Origin: Skermanella aerolata KACC 11604
Lineage (GTDB): Bacteria; Pseudomonadota; Alphaproteobacteria; Azospirillales; Azospirillaceae
Reading direction: 5' to 3'
Assembly (NCBI RefSeq): GCF_000936425.1
Contig: NZ_AVFK01000002.1
Span: forward strand, 425,141 to 489,140
Length of the DNA: 64,000 nt
The notes beneath the pieces were generated by a model that had not been told where the DNA came from, made no database searches, and saw only the letters and a list, made by a program, of their open reading frames with translations. The position numbers were made by a program, and so were the translations under genes. Positions 20,840 to 29,817 of this stretch are shown in pieces. Each line of letters begins with the position of its first letter. The stretch's first letter is position 1.

Positions 20840-22216
20840 ATGTTTGAAGGGCTGACCGGACGGCTGGGCGACATCTTCGATCGCCTGACACGGCGTGGCG
20901 CGCTGAGCGAGGAAGACGTCGGCGCCGCCTTGCGCGAGGTGCGTATCGCCCTGCTCGAGGCGGACGTTGCCCTGCCCGTGGTCAAGCAGTTCATCGCCGG
21001 CGTCAAGGAAAAGGCCGTCGGGGCCGAAGTCCTGCGCTCGGTCACGCCCGGCCAGATGGTCGTCAAGATCGTCCACGACCATCTGGTCGAGATGCTGGGC
21101 TCCGTCAGCGAGGGCATCAACCTCGAGGCTGCCGCGCCGGTCCCGGTCCTTATGGTCGGCCTCCAGGGTTCCGGCAAGACCACCAGCACCGCCAAGATCG
21201 CTCTCCGCCTGAAGACGCGGGAGCGCAAGAAAGTGCTGATGGCGTCGCTCGACACACGGCGCCCGGCGGCTCAGGAACAGTTGAAGATCCTGGGCGAGCA
21301 GGTTCAGGTCGCCACGCTGCCGATCGTTCCCGGCCAGCAGCCGGTCGAGATCGCCAAGCGCGCCATGCTGATGGGCCGGACCGAAGGGTATGACGTCGTC
21401 ATGCTCGACACCGCCGGCCGTCTCGCGATCGACGACGAACTGATGGCGGAAGTGGCATCCGTCCGCGACGCCACCAAGCCCGCCGAAACGCTGCTGGTCG
21501 TGGACGCCATGACCGGTCAGGACGCTGTCACTGTCGCCACCAATTTCCAGGATCGCGTCGGCATCACCGGCATCGTGCTGACCCGTATCGACGGCGACGC
21601 GCGCGGCGGCGCCGCATTGTCGATGCGCCAGATCACCGGCAAGCCGATCAAGCTGCTGGGCGTCGGCGAAAAGGTCGACGCGCTTGAAGCGTTCCACCCC
21701 GACCGCATCGCCGGCCGTATCCTGGGCATGGGCGACGTCGTCAGTCTGGTCGAGAAGGCCGCCGAGAACATCGACAAGGCGGAGGCTGAAAAGCTCGCCA
21801 AGAAGATGGAGAAGGGAACCTTCGACCTAGACGACATGGCGAACCAGCTCAAGCAGATCCGCAACATGGGCGGCATGGGCGGCATGCTCAACATGCTGCC
21901 CGGCATCGGCAAGATCAAGAACCAGCTCAAGGATGCCAAGATCGACGAAGGCATCCTGAAGAGGCAGGAAGCCATCATCTCGTCGATGACTAAGGCGGAG
22001 CGCCGCAATCCCGACCTCATCAAAGCATCCCGCAAGCGCCGCATCGCGCTGGGATCGGGTGTGCAGGTCCAGGACGTCAACAAGCTGCTCAAGCAGTTCC
22101 AGGACATGCAGACCATGATGAAGAAGGTCAAGAAGATGGGTCAGAAGGGCTTCATGCGCCAGGGTCTGGCCGGTCTTATGCCGGGCGGCCGCGGCGGCGG
22201 GAAGGGTTTCCCGTGA
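20840..22216 (+). CDS. ffh: Signal recognition particle protein Ffh
   Basis: A 458-residue SRP54 GTPase. The N domain starts MFEGLTGRLGDIFDRLTRRG. The G domain shows GLQGSGKTT (G1), DTRRPAAQEQL, DTAGR (G3) and TRIDGDARGG. The Met-rich M domain (MGGMGGMLNMLPGIG and MQTMMKKVKKMGQKG) binds signal peptides and 4.5S RNA. It begins the conserved ffh-rpsP-rimM-trmD-rplS order. The 4.5S RNA gene is not in this window. Confidence 0.96.
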   Translation: MFEGLTGRLGDIFDRLTRRGALSEEDVGAALREVRIALLEADVALPVVKQFIAGVKEKAVGAEVLRSVTPGQMVVKIVHDHLVEMLGSVSEGINLEAAAPVPVLMVGLQGSGKTTSTAKIALRLKTRERKKVLMASLDTRRPAAQEQLKILGEQVQVATLPIVPGQQPVEIAKRAMLMGRTEGYDVVMLDTAGRLAIDDELMAEVASVRDATKPAETLLVVDAMTGQDAVTVATNFQDRVGITGIVLTRIDGDARGGAALSMRQITGKPIKLLGVGEKVDALEAFHPDRIAGRILGMGDVVSLVEKAAENIDKAEAEKLAKKMEKGTFDLDDMANQLKQIRNMGGMGGMLNMLPGIGKIKNQLKDAKIDEGILKRQEAIISSMTKAERRNPDLIKASRKRRIALGSGVQVQDVNKLLKQFQDMQTMMKKVKKMGQKGFMRQGLAGLMPGGRGGGKGFP

Positions 22217-22366
22217 TCCGCCTGCCTTATGCCGTGCCTACATAGAATTTCGCCTTGGGATCGTTGATCGTTCCCGCAGGCATCTCCGATCGACGCCCAG
22301 TGCCATCTGCCGGGCTGAGAGTTTAGCCGATACGACTGCAACCTGAGTGAAGAGAGTAATTCAGCA

Positions 22367-22744
22367 ATGTCCCTGAAGATTCGTCTGACCCGCGGCGGCG
22401 CCAAGAAGCGCCCGTTCTATTCCATCGTCGTCACCGATGCCCGCAGCCCGCGCGACGGCCGTTTCATCGAAAAGATCGGCACCTACAACCCGATGCTGGC
22501 GAAGGATCATCCGGAGCGCGTCGTGTTGAACGGCGAGCGCGCCAAGCATTGGCTGTCCGTCGGTGCCCAGCCGACCGACCGCGTTACGCTGTTCCTCGGC
22601 CGCGCCGAGATCGTCCCGGCTCCGGCCCAGGCGAACAACCCGAAGAAGGCCGCCCCCAAGGCGAAGGCCCAGGAGCGCATCAAGGCCGAGCAGGCTGCCG
22701 CCGCCAAGCGCGCCGAAGCCGAAGCCGCCGGCTCCGCCGAATAA
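22367..22744 (+). CDS. rpsP: 30S ribosomal protein S16
   Basis: A 125-residue protein beginning [20 protein letters not shown] and continuing [14 protein letters not shown], the full S16 core. The C-terminal 45 residues are an Ala/Lys/Glu-rich extension typical of alphaproteobacteria. An AGAGAG stretch lies upstream of the ATG. It sits 150 bp after ffh and 31 bp before rimM. Confidence 0.96.
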   Translation: MSLKIRLTRGGAKKRPFYSIVVTDARSPRDGRFIEKIGTYNPMLAKDHPERVVLNGERAKHWLSVGAQPTDRVTLFLGRAEIVPAPAQANNPKKAAPKAKAQERIKAEQAAAAKRAEAEAAGSAE

Positions 22745-22775
22745 GCTGCTGCGCTGACAGGCCCGGTACCTCCCC

Positions 22776-23423
22776 ATGGCAACCCAACCCGCAGGCAAAG
22801 GCGCAAGCCAGGCCAGGAACGCAGGCAAGGCGCGAAGCACGGTGTGCGTCGGCCAGATCGTCGGCGTTCATGGCGTGCGTGGCCTTGTGAAGCTGAAGAG
22901 CTTCACCGAGGACCCTGCGGCCATCGCGGGCTACAATCCGCTGATGGACCCGACCGGCACCCGCAGCTTCACCGTCGAACTCCAGTCGGCGATGAAGGAC
23001 TACTGGCTCGCGAGGGTACAGGGGGTCTCCGATCGGACCGCTGCGGAAGCTCTGCGGGGCGTTCTGCTGCATGTGGACCGCGACCGGCTGCCGCCTACCG
23101 AGGACGAGGAAGAGTTCTATCACGCCGACCTGATCGGTCTTTCGGTTGAAAGGCCGGACGGCTCCGGTATCGGCACGGTCATAGCTCTCCATAACTTCGG
23201 CGGCGGCGACATGCTGGAAGTCAACTTGCCGGAGCGCCGCACGGTTATGGTGCCCTTCACCAAGGCGCTCGTGCCGGTGGTGGATGTCGCCGGTGGCCGT
23301 ATCGTCGCCGACTTGACTGACGACCTCTTGGCACCTCCGGATGCCGCCGAGCAGGCGCGGGAAAAGGCGGCGGAAGCGGCAGCCGAGCGTGCCGGTTCGG
23401 CAGCCGATGGCGAGGCCGAGTGA
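22776..23423 (+). CDS. rimM: Ribosome maturation factor RimM
   Basis: A 215-residue 16S rRNA processing factor that assists assembly of the 30S head. The N-terminal RimM domain reads [20 protein letters not shown]. The PRC-barrel follows ([14 protein letters not shown] and [19 protein letters not shown]). The C-terminus is Ala/Glu-rich. About 20 low-complexity residues precede the core, so the start could lie slightly further in. It overlaps trmD at TGATG. Confidence 0.93.
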   Translation: MATQPAGKGASQARNAGKARSTVCVGQIVGVHGVRGLVKLKSFTEDPAAIAGYNPLMDPTGTRSFTVELQSAMKDYWLARVQGVSDRTAAEALRGVLLHVDRDRLPPTEDEEEFYHADLIGLSVERPDGSGIGTVIALHNFGGGDMLEVNLPERRTVMVPFTKALVPVVDVAGGRIVADLTDDLLAPPDAAEQAREKAAEAAAERAGSAADGEAE

Positions 23424-24190
23424 TGGACCCCGTCTGGACCGTCCGCATCCTGACCCTGTTCCCGGAAATGTTTCCGGGACCACTGGGTTTCAGCCTTGCC
23501 GGACGCGCCCTGGAGAACCGGGTATGGTCCCTGGAAACAGTGGACATCCGGAACTTCGGACGCGATAAGCACCGTACGGTTGACGATACTCCGTTCGGTG
23601 GCGGTCCCGGCATGGTGATGCGGGCCGACGTCCTCGACGCTGCCCTGACCGCCGTTACCGGCGGTCCGGAAAGTGCGGGACGCGGCCGGGTGATCTACCT
23701 GTCGCCACGCGGCAGGCTGCTCGATCAGGCTCTCGTCCGGGAGCTTGCCGTGGAGCCGGTCGTGACCCTGCTGTGCGGGCGTTACGAAGGGGTGGACGAG
23801 CGGGTTCTGGAAGCGCATGGGGCCGAAGAGGTCAGCCTCGGCGATTTCGTGCTGTCCGGCGGCGAGCCGGCGGCGCTGGCTCTCATCGATGCCGTCGTCC
23901 GGCTGTTGCCGGGCGTCATGGGCAACGAAGAGACCGCGGGGGAAGAAAGCTTCGAGCGGGGGTTGCTGGAATATCCCCACTATACGCGGCCGGCCGACTG
24001 GCAGGGCCGCATGGTGCCGGAAGTCCTGCTTTCCGGCCACCACGAAAAGGTACGCGCCTGGCGGCTGGCCGAGGCCGAGCGGATCACCAAGGCCAGACGG
24101 CCGGACTTGTGGTCCCTCTACGAGGCCGCCCGCGAGGTGGAAGAACCGCGGAAGCGCCGGCGGCGCGACCGCATCGCGACGATGGAATAG
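23423..24190 (+). CDS. trmD: tRNA (guanine-N1)-methyltransferase
   Basis: A 255-residue SPOUT enzyme that methylates G37 in tRNAs reading CNN codons, preventing frameshifting. Landmarks are [32 protein letters not shown], the knot region [13 protein letters not shown] and the [15 protein letters not shown] segment. The ATG at 23423 shares its first base with the rimM stop (TGATG). A GTG one codon earlier is an alternative. Confidence 0.95.
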   Translation: MDPVWTVRILTLFPEMFPGPLGFSLAGRALENRVWSLETVDIRNFGRDKHRTVDDTPFGGGPGMVMRADVLDAALTAVTGGPESAGRGRVIYLSPRGRLLDQALVRELAVEPVVTLLCGRYEGVDERVLEAHGAEEVSLGDFVLSGGEPAALALIDAVVRLLPGVMGNEETAGEESFERGLLEYPHYTRPADWQGRMVPEVLLSGHHEKVRAWRLAEAERITKARRPDLWSLYEAAREVEEPRKRRRRDRIATME

Positions 24191-24262
24191 ATGACAATCG
24201 GGTCCGCCGGGCTGCCTTTCAGGACTTCGGCGCGCCACAGTTGAATGTAAGGGGTGAGTGCG

Positions 24263-24658
24263 ATGAACATCATTCAGCAACTTGAGGCCGAACAGGTCCA
24301 GAAGCTGGTCGAAAAGCGGCCGGTGCCGGAGTTTTCTCCCGGTGACACGCTGCGCGTCAACGTGAAGGTCGTCGAAGGCACGCGCGAGCGCGTCCAGGCC
24401 TATGAGGGCGTCTGCATCGCCCGCAAGAACGCCGGCGTCAACTCCAGCTTCACCGTCCGCAAGATTAGCTACGGCGAAGGCGTCGAGCGCATATTCCCGC
24501 TCTACAGCCCGCGCATCGACAGCATCGAGTTGGTCCGCAAGGGCGACGTCCGTCGCGCCAAGCTGTACTACCTGCGCGAGCTGCGCGGCAAGCGCGCCCG
24601 CATCAGCGAGCGGACGACCGGCCGCGGCATGGTCAACGGCCGCGACGTTACGAACTAA
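24263..24658 (+). CDS. rplS: 50S ribosomal protein L19
   Basis: A 131-residue protein beginning [15 protein letters not shown] and containing [20 protein letters not shown], full-length L19. An in-frame GTG three codons earlier exists, but the ATG at 24263 has GGGGTGAG upstream and matches the family start. It is the last gene of the ffh-rpsP-rimM-trmD-rplS cluster and is followed by two hairpins. Confidence 0.95.
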   Translation: MNIIQQLEAEQVQKLVEKRPVPEFSPGDTLRVNVKVVEGTRERVQAYEGVCIARKNAGVNSSFTVRKISYGEGVERIFPLYSPRIDSIELVRKGDVRRAKLYYLRELRGKRARISERTTGRGMVNGRDVTN

Positions 24659-24669
24659 TCTGCTTGGTG

Positions 24670-24687
24670 GTTGGGCTTCGGCCCAAC
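24670..24687 (+). repeat. Family B-like hairpin with TTCG loop, after rplS
   Basis: GTTGGGC, TTCG, GCCCAAC: a 7-bp stem closed by a TTCG tetraloop, 11 nt after the rplS stop. It matches the core of the family B palindromes, with the central CACG/CGTG replaced. As RNA it would be very stable and could protect or terminate the rplS transcript. Confidence 0.65.
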
Positions 24688-24700
24688 TATCCATTGGAGA

Positions 24701-24761
24701 CCGTGACGCGATAAAAACGCCCGCCGAAAATAATTCGGCGGGCGTTTTTATCGCGTCACGG
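24701..24761. terminator. Perfect 28-bp inverted repeat, bidirectional terminator
   Basis: Arms 24701-24728 and 24734-24761 are fully complementary around the 5-nt loop AATAA. The stem contains a GC core (CGCCCGCCGAA) and then AAAAA/TTTTT on the outside, so the U-tract forms on both strands. It can end the rplS operon on plus and anything arriving on minus. Confidence 0.85.
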
Positions 24762-25189
24762 CGCTGCCGTCGAAAGATCGTTGCTCTGGGGTCGCCGTTG
24801 CATCCGTGCTTCACGATTTCATGCATCGGCATGAGTTCAGGGGGCTTCACAAGCCGGTCGGATTTAAGTAAATTAGAGGAGCGGGAGAGGTGCTTCACAC
24901 ACCTCCTCCTGACTCCGTTAGAGGCTCATGCCGATCTCGATTTCAATCTCGATCGTCTGTCCCTTCCAGCGGAGCCGGAATGTCCATCGTATCCTGGACT
25001 CCCTCCTCTAGTTGTCTCGGTGGGGTGGATTATCCACTTCACCGGACACTGGCGAGAATAGGGCTTAGAGTGGCGTCTTGGTACGCGAACTTGCATGCTG
25101 CGGCATGCTGTCATACTTGCCAGAATCGACCGGATTGAAACGAAAAGCATCTTTACGGTAGATGCTAACTCCGGCCGCATATACGTCCG
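24762..25189. other. Gene-free region with paired repeats
   Basis: No credible ORF is seen in 428 bp. An 11-bp perfect inverted repeat, ATCGGCATGAG (24825-24835) and CTCATGCCGAT (24925-24935), brackets a smaller stem GAGGTG/CACCTC (24887-24892 with 24900-24905). The segment could be a structured RNA or a decayed element. It lies between the rplS terminator and the end of the HisKA_2 kinase gene. Confidence 0.4.
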
Positions 25190-25846
25190 CTAGAGCGGCA
25201 CCGACATTTTCACGCTTGTCCCGCTGCCGGTTGCTTCCACTGCAAGCACGGATCCCAACTGCGCCGCCAGAGCCTCCGCCAGCAGCATGCCGGCATCGGC
25301 ATCCGGATCGAAGCCGGTGGGCAGGGCTCTGCCGTTGTCTGACACTACCAGCTCGAGAACTTCCGGTTGTGGGTTAGTCAAGGAGATCCGGATCCAGCTT
25401 TTCGCCGGGAAAGCATGGCGCAACGCGTTGCTCAGCAGCTCGTTGACGATCAAGCCAAGCGGCACCGCGAGCGACAATCCGCCCGTGATCTTCTCCGACT
25501 GAACGTCGATATCGGTACCCTGTGCACCACCGGGCAGGTTCGCGCTGGTCGTCGTGACCAGTTCCGTCAGGTAGCGGCCGAACTCTACCTTGGTTTCCGT
25601 GCCCGACTCATGGAGGTGGCGGTAGGCTATGGCAAGCGCCTCGATCCTCTGCAAGGTGAGGTCATAGGCTGTCCTTGCGTCAGGGTCGCGGATGCGGCCG
25701 CTTTGCAACTTCAGAAGGCTGATTACCAGCTGAAGGCTGTTCTTGGCACGGTGCTGGAGTTCCTTGAGTGCCGCCTCCTTTTCCCTCAGCGCCTGTTCGA
25801 GCTGCTTGGTATGGTCGTCCATATCAGGAGCGCTAGCTATGGTCAA
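25190..25846 (-). CDS. Stand-alone HisKA_2/HWE-type sensor histidine kinase
   Basis: A 218-residue kinase with no sensory or membrane part. A short coiled coil (TKQLEQALREKEAALK) leads into the dimerisation/phosphoacceptor box ELQHRAKNSLQLVISLLKLQ with the His. The ATPase domain then has the N-box PLGLIVNELLSNALRHAF and a degenerate G-box around VSDNGRALPTGF. This is the HisKA_2 pattern seen in light- and stress-response kinases. The TTG at 25846 has GGAGA 6 nt upstream and is preferred over the ATG at 25822. No response regulator is adjacent, so the partner is unknown. Confidence 0.8.
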   Translation of the reverse strand: MTIASAPDMDDHTKQLEQALREKEAALKELQHRAKNSLQLVISLLKLQSGRIRDPDARTAYDLTLQRIEALAIAYRHLHESGTETKVEFGRYLTELVTTTSANLPGGAQGTDIDVQSEKITGGLSLAVPLGLIVNELLSNALRHAFPAKSWIRISLTNPQPEVLELVVSDNGRALPTGFDPDADAGMLLAEALAAQLGSVLAVEATGSGTSVKMSVPL

Positions 25847-26122
25847 AGGCGGGTCTCCTGACCGCGTCAAACGTATGCGGGAGCGGTAGCTTCAACGGGC
25901 GGATGTTTCCATATCAGCCGCGTTCCTAGAGTATTCGCCAATTTGTACAACAGGCAAGCTAACTCTCAAATATACTTTCCGGCGTAGACACGGAATACAT
26001 ATAGAATATGCATAGATTTTTATATTTAAGTGCCAGCGGAATGAACGTAGCTACCCTAAGCAGGCGTTGTGAAGCGTAGCAGGCACTCGATTTGCTGTTT
26101 CTCCCCCTCCGGTGCGTAACGG
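25847..26122. other. AT-rich intergenic region
   Basis: These 276 bp are much more AT-rich than their surroundings (for example ATACATATAGAATATGCAT near 25997) and hold no ORF. They should contain the promoter of the minus-strand kinase gene. The segment near 26123 is the 3' end of the next minus-strand gene. Confidence 0.4.
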
Positions 26123-26428
26123 TCAGCCAAAGATGCGGCTGAGAATACCTTTCTTTTTTGCGACTGGAAGTTTGGCTTTAGGGGCAGGGGGCTTGCCCTG
26201 AATGTACTCTTCCTTGAAACGCTTCAAATCCTCGGACCGGCCGAAGTTGAAGCGGACATGGAATATATAGGTCTTGGTTTTCTTGAAGTCGTCGATTTCC
26301 TCGGACATTCCAAGGAACTCCAACTCCCAAAGCCCTCTGATATTCGCGCGCATCCAGTCTTCGGCCTCGTTCATCTTGCCCTGGCCGCGGAACTTATGAA
26401 CGATTTCGTACGTCAGATGCGATGTCAT
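26123..26428 (-). CDS. Conserved-looking hypothetical protein
   Basis: A 101-residue soluble protein of unknown family. It starts MTSHLTYEIVHKFRGQGKM and has a middle part rich in charged and aromatic residues (RGLWELEFLGMSEEIDDF, KTYIFHVRFNFG). The C-terminal third is Lys/Pro-rich (KPPAPKAKLPVAKKKG). The ordered beta-type middle and basic tail suggest a small nucleic-acid- or membrane-associated protein, but I assign no function. It is divergent from the PflA-like gene with a 228-bp gap. Confidence 0.6.
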   Translation of the reverse strand: MTSHLTYEIVHKFRGQGKMNEAEDWMRANIRGLWELEFLGMSEEIDDFKKTKTYIFHVRFNFGRSEDLKRFKEEYIQGKPPAPKAKLPVAKKKGILSRIFG

Positions 26429-26656
26429 GGCTTTCCCGCTTTGCGGTCTACAGTAAAGGCCCGGTATGGGTAATCCGGTCATCGGGGCCGGTGGTCGATC
26501 GTAAGCACAAGGCGTATAGATTCGGTTACTGGAAGCGCCGATCCGTCGCATCTCACAACGTTGACATGGATCAAGGCATTCTCCGGCGTCGTCGGTCATC
26601 GTTAGCGGGTTGATCGTTGCCGTACCTTCGGATCGATGACGGGAGCGGACAGCGTC

Positions 26657-27427
26657 ATGACCATTCCTTCCGACGTGATGCGATTGCCGCCCCCAGGTGA
26701 GCCTTTCAACCTGTCCGGGCGAGTACATTCGATTTCGGCGCGCGGGACAGGAGCCGGACCAGGCGTCCGCTTCGTGATCTTTCTGCACGGCTGCCCGCTG
26801 CGGTGCGTTCACTGCCCAAGCAAGGGCAGTGCCCAAGGCAGCGACATACGTCTGGATACCGTCGAGAAACTCACCGACCGGATCGCCCAGCATGCCGATT
26901 ACATGCGGGTATCGGGCGGTGGGGTAACGGTTGCCGGTGCCGAACCGCTCGAGCAGGCGGAATTCGTCCGCGAGTTGTTCCGCCGCTGCCGTTCAATGGG
27001 GATACCGACCGCACTCGATACCACGGGCAGCGGCAACCTGTTCGCTGCGCGGGGCCTGCTGCACCTGACCGATCTTGTCGTGCTCGACCTCACCGGGTTC
27101 GATACCGCGACCGTTCAGGACGTTCCCGCCGGTCCGCTGGCCCGGTTTGCCAGTATCCTTCGGCAGACGGATAAACCGGTGTGGATGCGTCTGGCACTGG
27201 TCCCCGGGTTCAATGACGACCCGGCCCATGTCGAGGCCCTGGCGGAGTTCGCCGCTTCCTTTCCCGATCTGGAGCGGGTCGATGTGGTTCCGTTCCAGCG
27301 CATGGACGTTGAAGAATGGCAGACGCGCTGTCCGCTCCCCGGCATTCGCACCCTCAAACCGGCAGCCATCTCCCAAGTCCGGACGGTCCGCAATATCTTT
27401 CGGAGTCGCGGATTGAGAGCCGACTGA
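26657..27427 (+). CDS. Radical SAM protein, pyruvate formate-lyase activating enzyme-like
   Basis: A 256-residue protein with the PflA-type iron-sulfur motif CPLRCVHC (CX3CX2C, Cys46/50/53). It has the surrounding layout of glycyl-radical-enzyme activases (SISARGTGAGPGVRFVIFLHG; late SxxRxxxDLxxL equivalent ARFASILRQTDKPVWMRLALVPG). The SAM-binding GGEP motif reads GAEP here (Gly94-Ala95-Glu96-Pro97), which is atypical. No glycyl radical enzyme is next to it, so the target is unknown. The ATG at 26657 has GGGAGCGG 8 nt upstream; an in-frame ATG at 26636 has no ribosome site. Confidence 0.8.
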   Translation: MTIPSDVMRLPPPGEPFNLSGRVHSISARGTGAGPGVRFVIFLHGCPLRCVHCPSKGSAQGSDIRLDTVEKLTDRIAQHADYMRVSGGGVTVAGAEPLEQAEFVRELFRRCRSMGIPTALDTTGSGNLFAARGLLHLTDLVVLDLTGFDTATVQDVPAGPLARFASILRQTDKPVWMRLALVPGFNDDPAHVEALAEFAASFPDLERVDVVPFQRMDVEEWQTRCPLPGIRTLKPAAISQVRTVRNIFRSRGLRAD

Positions 27428-27552
27428 GTTTGCCGGGTTGGACTTCCCACCTGCATCTCAGACGTGGCATGCCGTGGGATTAGCCCTTGGTAGCCGGGAC
27501 GCTCGGCCGAATTCTGTCGCACCGCAGCATCCGAAGTGCCATCTAGGGGGCC

Positions 27553-28551
27553 ATGGTCGCTATTCCTGAATTCGCCCGGCGGGCGGTCTTCATCGTCACG
27601 CTCGGCACGCTTGCCGCAGTCGGCTGCTCTCCCCTCATCGCCAATGGGCCACCACAGAACTCCTATCGCGTCCAGTTGGACGACAGCCGCCCCGAGCGCA
27701 GGGATATCGGCGTGCTGCGCTATCGCGGCGGCTTGGCGCTGAGCGACGGCGACGAGGATTTCGGCGGCTTGTCCGGTATCAAGGTCTCCGCCGACGGACA
27801 GCGTTTCGTTGCGATCTCAGACAAGGGAGCGGTCGTCAACGGCGTGCTCGACTACGACGACGCCGGCGACCTGACGGGTGCTCGCGACATCGCCGTGATG
27901 CCTCTGCTCGATCTGGACGGAACCAGGGTCAAGGGAAACCGGCGCGATTCCGAAGGGCTGGCGCTGCTGCCGGACGGGCGCTGGGCCGTCAGTTTCGAGC
28001 GCTGGCATAGGGTAGAGCTGTATCCGGCGAACCCCGCCGGCCCGGTGTCTCCGCCGCTGCCGAAGCTGCCGCGCCCGTCCGGTATCCAGAGCGCCGAGGG
28101 CAACAGCGGTCTTGAAGCGGTAACGGCGCTGTCCGATGGCCGCCTGCTGGTGATCGAGGAGGGGACCGAGGACAAGGCCGGCTTCAGCCGCGCCTGGATC
28201 GGTGGCGAGAACGGCTGGGCCAGTCTCGGCTACCGCGGCAAGGCGCCCTATCGTCCGACCGATGCGACGACGCTGCCCAATGGCGATGTCGTGGTGCTGG
28301 AACGCCGGGCCTCGATCCTGGGAGGGTTCGGCGCGCGGATCATGCGTATCCCGGCGTCCGAGATACGTCCCGGTGCCGAACTGTCGGGGACGGAGCTTGC
28401 CGTCCTCGAGCAGCCGGTGACGGTCGACAACTACGAAGGTATTTCGGCGGTCCGGCAGCCGGACGGCAAGGTGATGCTCTACGTCGTGTCGGACGACAAT
28501 TTCTGGGGTTTTCAGCGCACGCTGATGCTGATGTTCGAGCTTACGTCCTGA
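27553..28551 (+). CDS. Phytase-like (esterase-like beta-propeller) lipoprotein
   Basis: A 332-residue protein with a signal peptide ending in LAAVGC (lipobox, Cys25). The rest follows the esterase-like activity of phytase family: GGLSGIKVSADGQRFVAISDKG, RDSEGLALLPDGRWAVSFER, EGNSGLEAVTALSDGRLL and NYEGISAVRQPDGKVMLYVVSDDN, a propeller with SEG and NYEG metal-loop-like repeats. The natural substrate is unknown. It is separated by 125 bp from the PflA-like gene and may be independent. Confidence 0.82.
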   Translation: MVAIPEFARRAVFIVTLGTLAAVGCSPLIANGPPQNSYRVQLDDSRPERRDIGVLRYRGGLALSDGDEDFGGLSGIKVSADGQRFVAISDKGAVVNGVLDYDDAGDLTGARDIAVMPLLDLDGTRVKGNRRDSEGLALLPDGRWAVSFERWHRVELYPANPAGPVSPPLPKLPRPSGIQSAEGNSGLEAVTALSDGRLLVIEEGTEDKAGFSRAWIGGENGWASLGYRGKAPYRPTDATTLPNGDVVVLERRASILGGFGARIMRIPASEIRPGAELSGTELAVLEQPVTVDNYEGISAVRQPDGKVMLYVVSDDNFWGFQRTLMLMFELTS

Positions 28552-28709
28552 TTGTCGAACGGTCCTGGCGTAGGTCTCCTTATTCGGGGTGCGTAGCCCT
28601 AACGGCTTCACCGGCCCCGAACCCCGTGTGATCCACGATCCCAAGCCCCATATCCTGGGAGAAATCCTGTCGAGAGAGGCTAGCCCGTGCAAACAAGGAG
28701 CTGGAGCCG

Positions 28710-29807
28710 ATGAAGCGGCCGATGACGCGTATGATTATCCTGGCTCTCCTTCTGACCGGGTGCGCCGACAATCTGACGTCGGCGGCCCAGATGACGCCGC
28801 CGTTCGACGGCGAGGGAGCACAGGCGAAGCAGATCTGGGTATCGCCGGACGGCCCAGTCAGCGACATCAACGCGGCGCTTCAGATGGCCACACCCGGAAC
28901 GGACGTGATGGTGAAGGCGGGCACCTATCAGGGCGCCGTGAAATTCGCCCGCAGCGGCGACGACGGGGCACCGATCCGGCTGATCTCGGCCGATGGCCGG
29001 GGCAAGGCTCGCATCGTTTCCGATAAGACGGGACTGTACGGCTTCGGCACCAAGAACGCCGGAGTCTTCGGCTTCCATATCGTCGCGGGGAGCGGCGGCA
29101 ATGGCATCCAGTTCGGCTTGTCCGGCAGCGACACCAGCGCCAAGTCCCGCTATGTCCGCAATCTGGTGATCGCCGACAACCTGGTCGAGGATGCGGGTGA
29201 GGACGGGATCAAGCTCAGCCAGGCGGACGGCGTCTTCCTTTACGGCAACATCGTCCGCAACAGCGGTGCCGACCGCAACGGCAACGGCGATGGCGGCATC
29301 GACATGGTGGCGGTCAACCACTCCCAGATCGTCGCCAATGTCGTGGACGGCACGCCCGGACACACATGCCTGATGATGAAGGGCGGCAGCGAGGGCAACT
29401 TCGTCGCGGGCAACATCATGAAGGGCTGCGAGCGCGACGGCCTGTCGGTCGGCGGATTGACGACCGGCAAGTGGATGCGTCCGGGCACCGACTCCGAGGC
29501 GAAATTCAACACCGTCGTCGGCAACGACATCGAGGCCGGACGCAACGGATTGCTGATCTTCGGCGCCACCGGCAACATGGTCGCCAACAACCGGTGCGGC
29601 GGCAGGCAGAGCTGCGTATCGGAAATGGTCAGCGACCGCGGCCATGCTCCCATGGGCAACTACGACAACAGGCTTGAGAACAACCGCCCCGATCCCGCAC
29701 CCGATGTCGGCACCTCGGCTGTTCAGGGCGACGATCCGCACCGTTGGGCCAGGGCGCACAAGATCGATATGCTGCCGGATCAAGCATTGCAGGACCGGGC
29801 ACGATGA
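28710..29807 (+). CDS. Lipoprotein with right-handed beta-helix domain
   Basis: A 365-residue predicted lipoprotein: MTRMIILALLLTGCADN gives a lipobox at LTGC. The mature part has pectate-lyase-like parallel beta-helix repeats (VGNDIEAGRNGLLIFGATGN, NIVRNSGADRNGNGDGGIDM) and a SDG-type start, SPDGPVSDINAALQMATPG. Such proteins bind or cleave polysaccharides; catalytic residues could not be confirmed. The ribosome site is AAGGAG. The following YcjX-like gene starts 10 bp after its stop. Confidence 0.78.
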   Translation: MKRPMTRMIILALLLTGCADNLTSAAQMTPPFDGEGAQAKQIWVSPDGPVSDINAALQMATPGTDVMVKAGTYQGAVKFARSGDDGAPIRLISADGRGKARIVSDKTGLYGFGTKNAGVFGFHIVAGSGGNGIQFGLSGSDTSAKSRYVRNLVIADNLVEDAGEDGIKLSQADGVFLYGNIVRNSGADRNGNGDGGIDMVAVNHSQIVANVVDGTPGHTCLMMKGGSEGNFVAGNIMKGCERDGLSVGGLTTGKWMRPGTDSEAKFNTVVGNDIEAGRNGLLIFGATGNMVANNRCGGRQSCVSEMVSDRGHAPMGNYDNRLENNRPDPAPDVGTSAVQGDDPHRWARAHKIDMLPDQALQDRAR

Positions 29808-29817
29808 CCGGCGCCAC

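Noticed and set aside
22300..22360. CTGAGAG and AACCTGAGTGAAG in the rpsP leader resemble parts of a TPP riboswitch
   Set aside because: Only short fragments match; the pairing stems and the thiamin motif are missing, and rpsP is not a thiamin gene.
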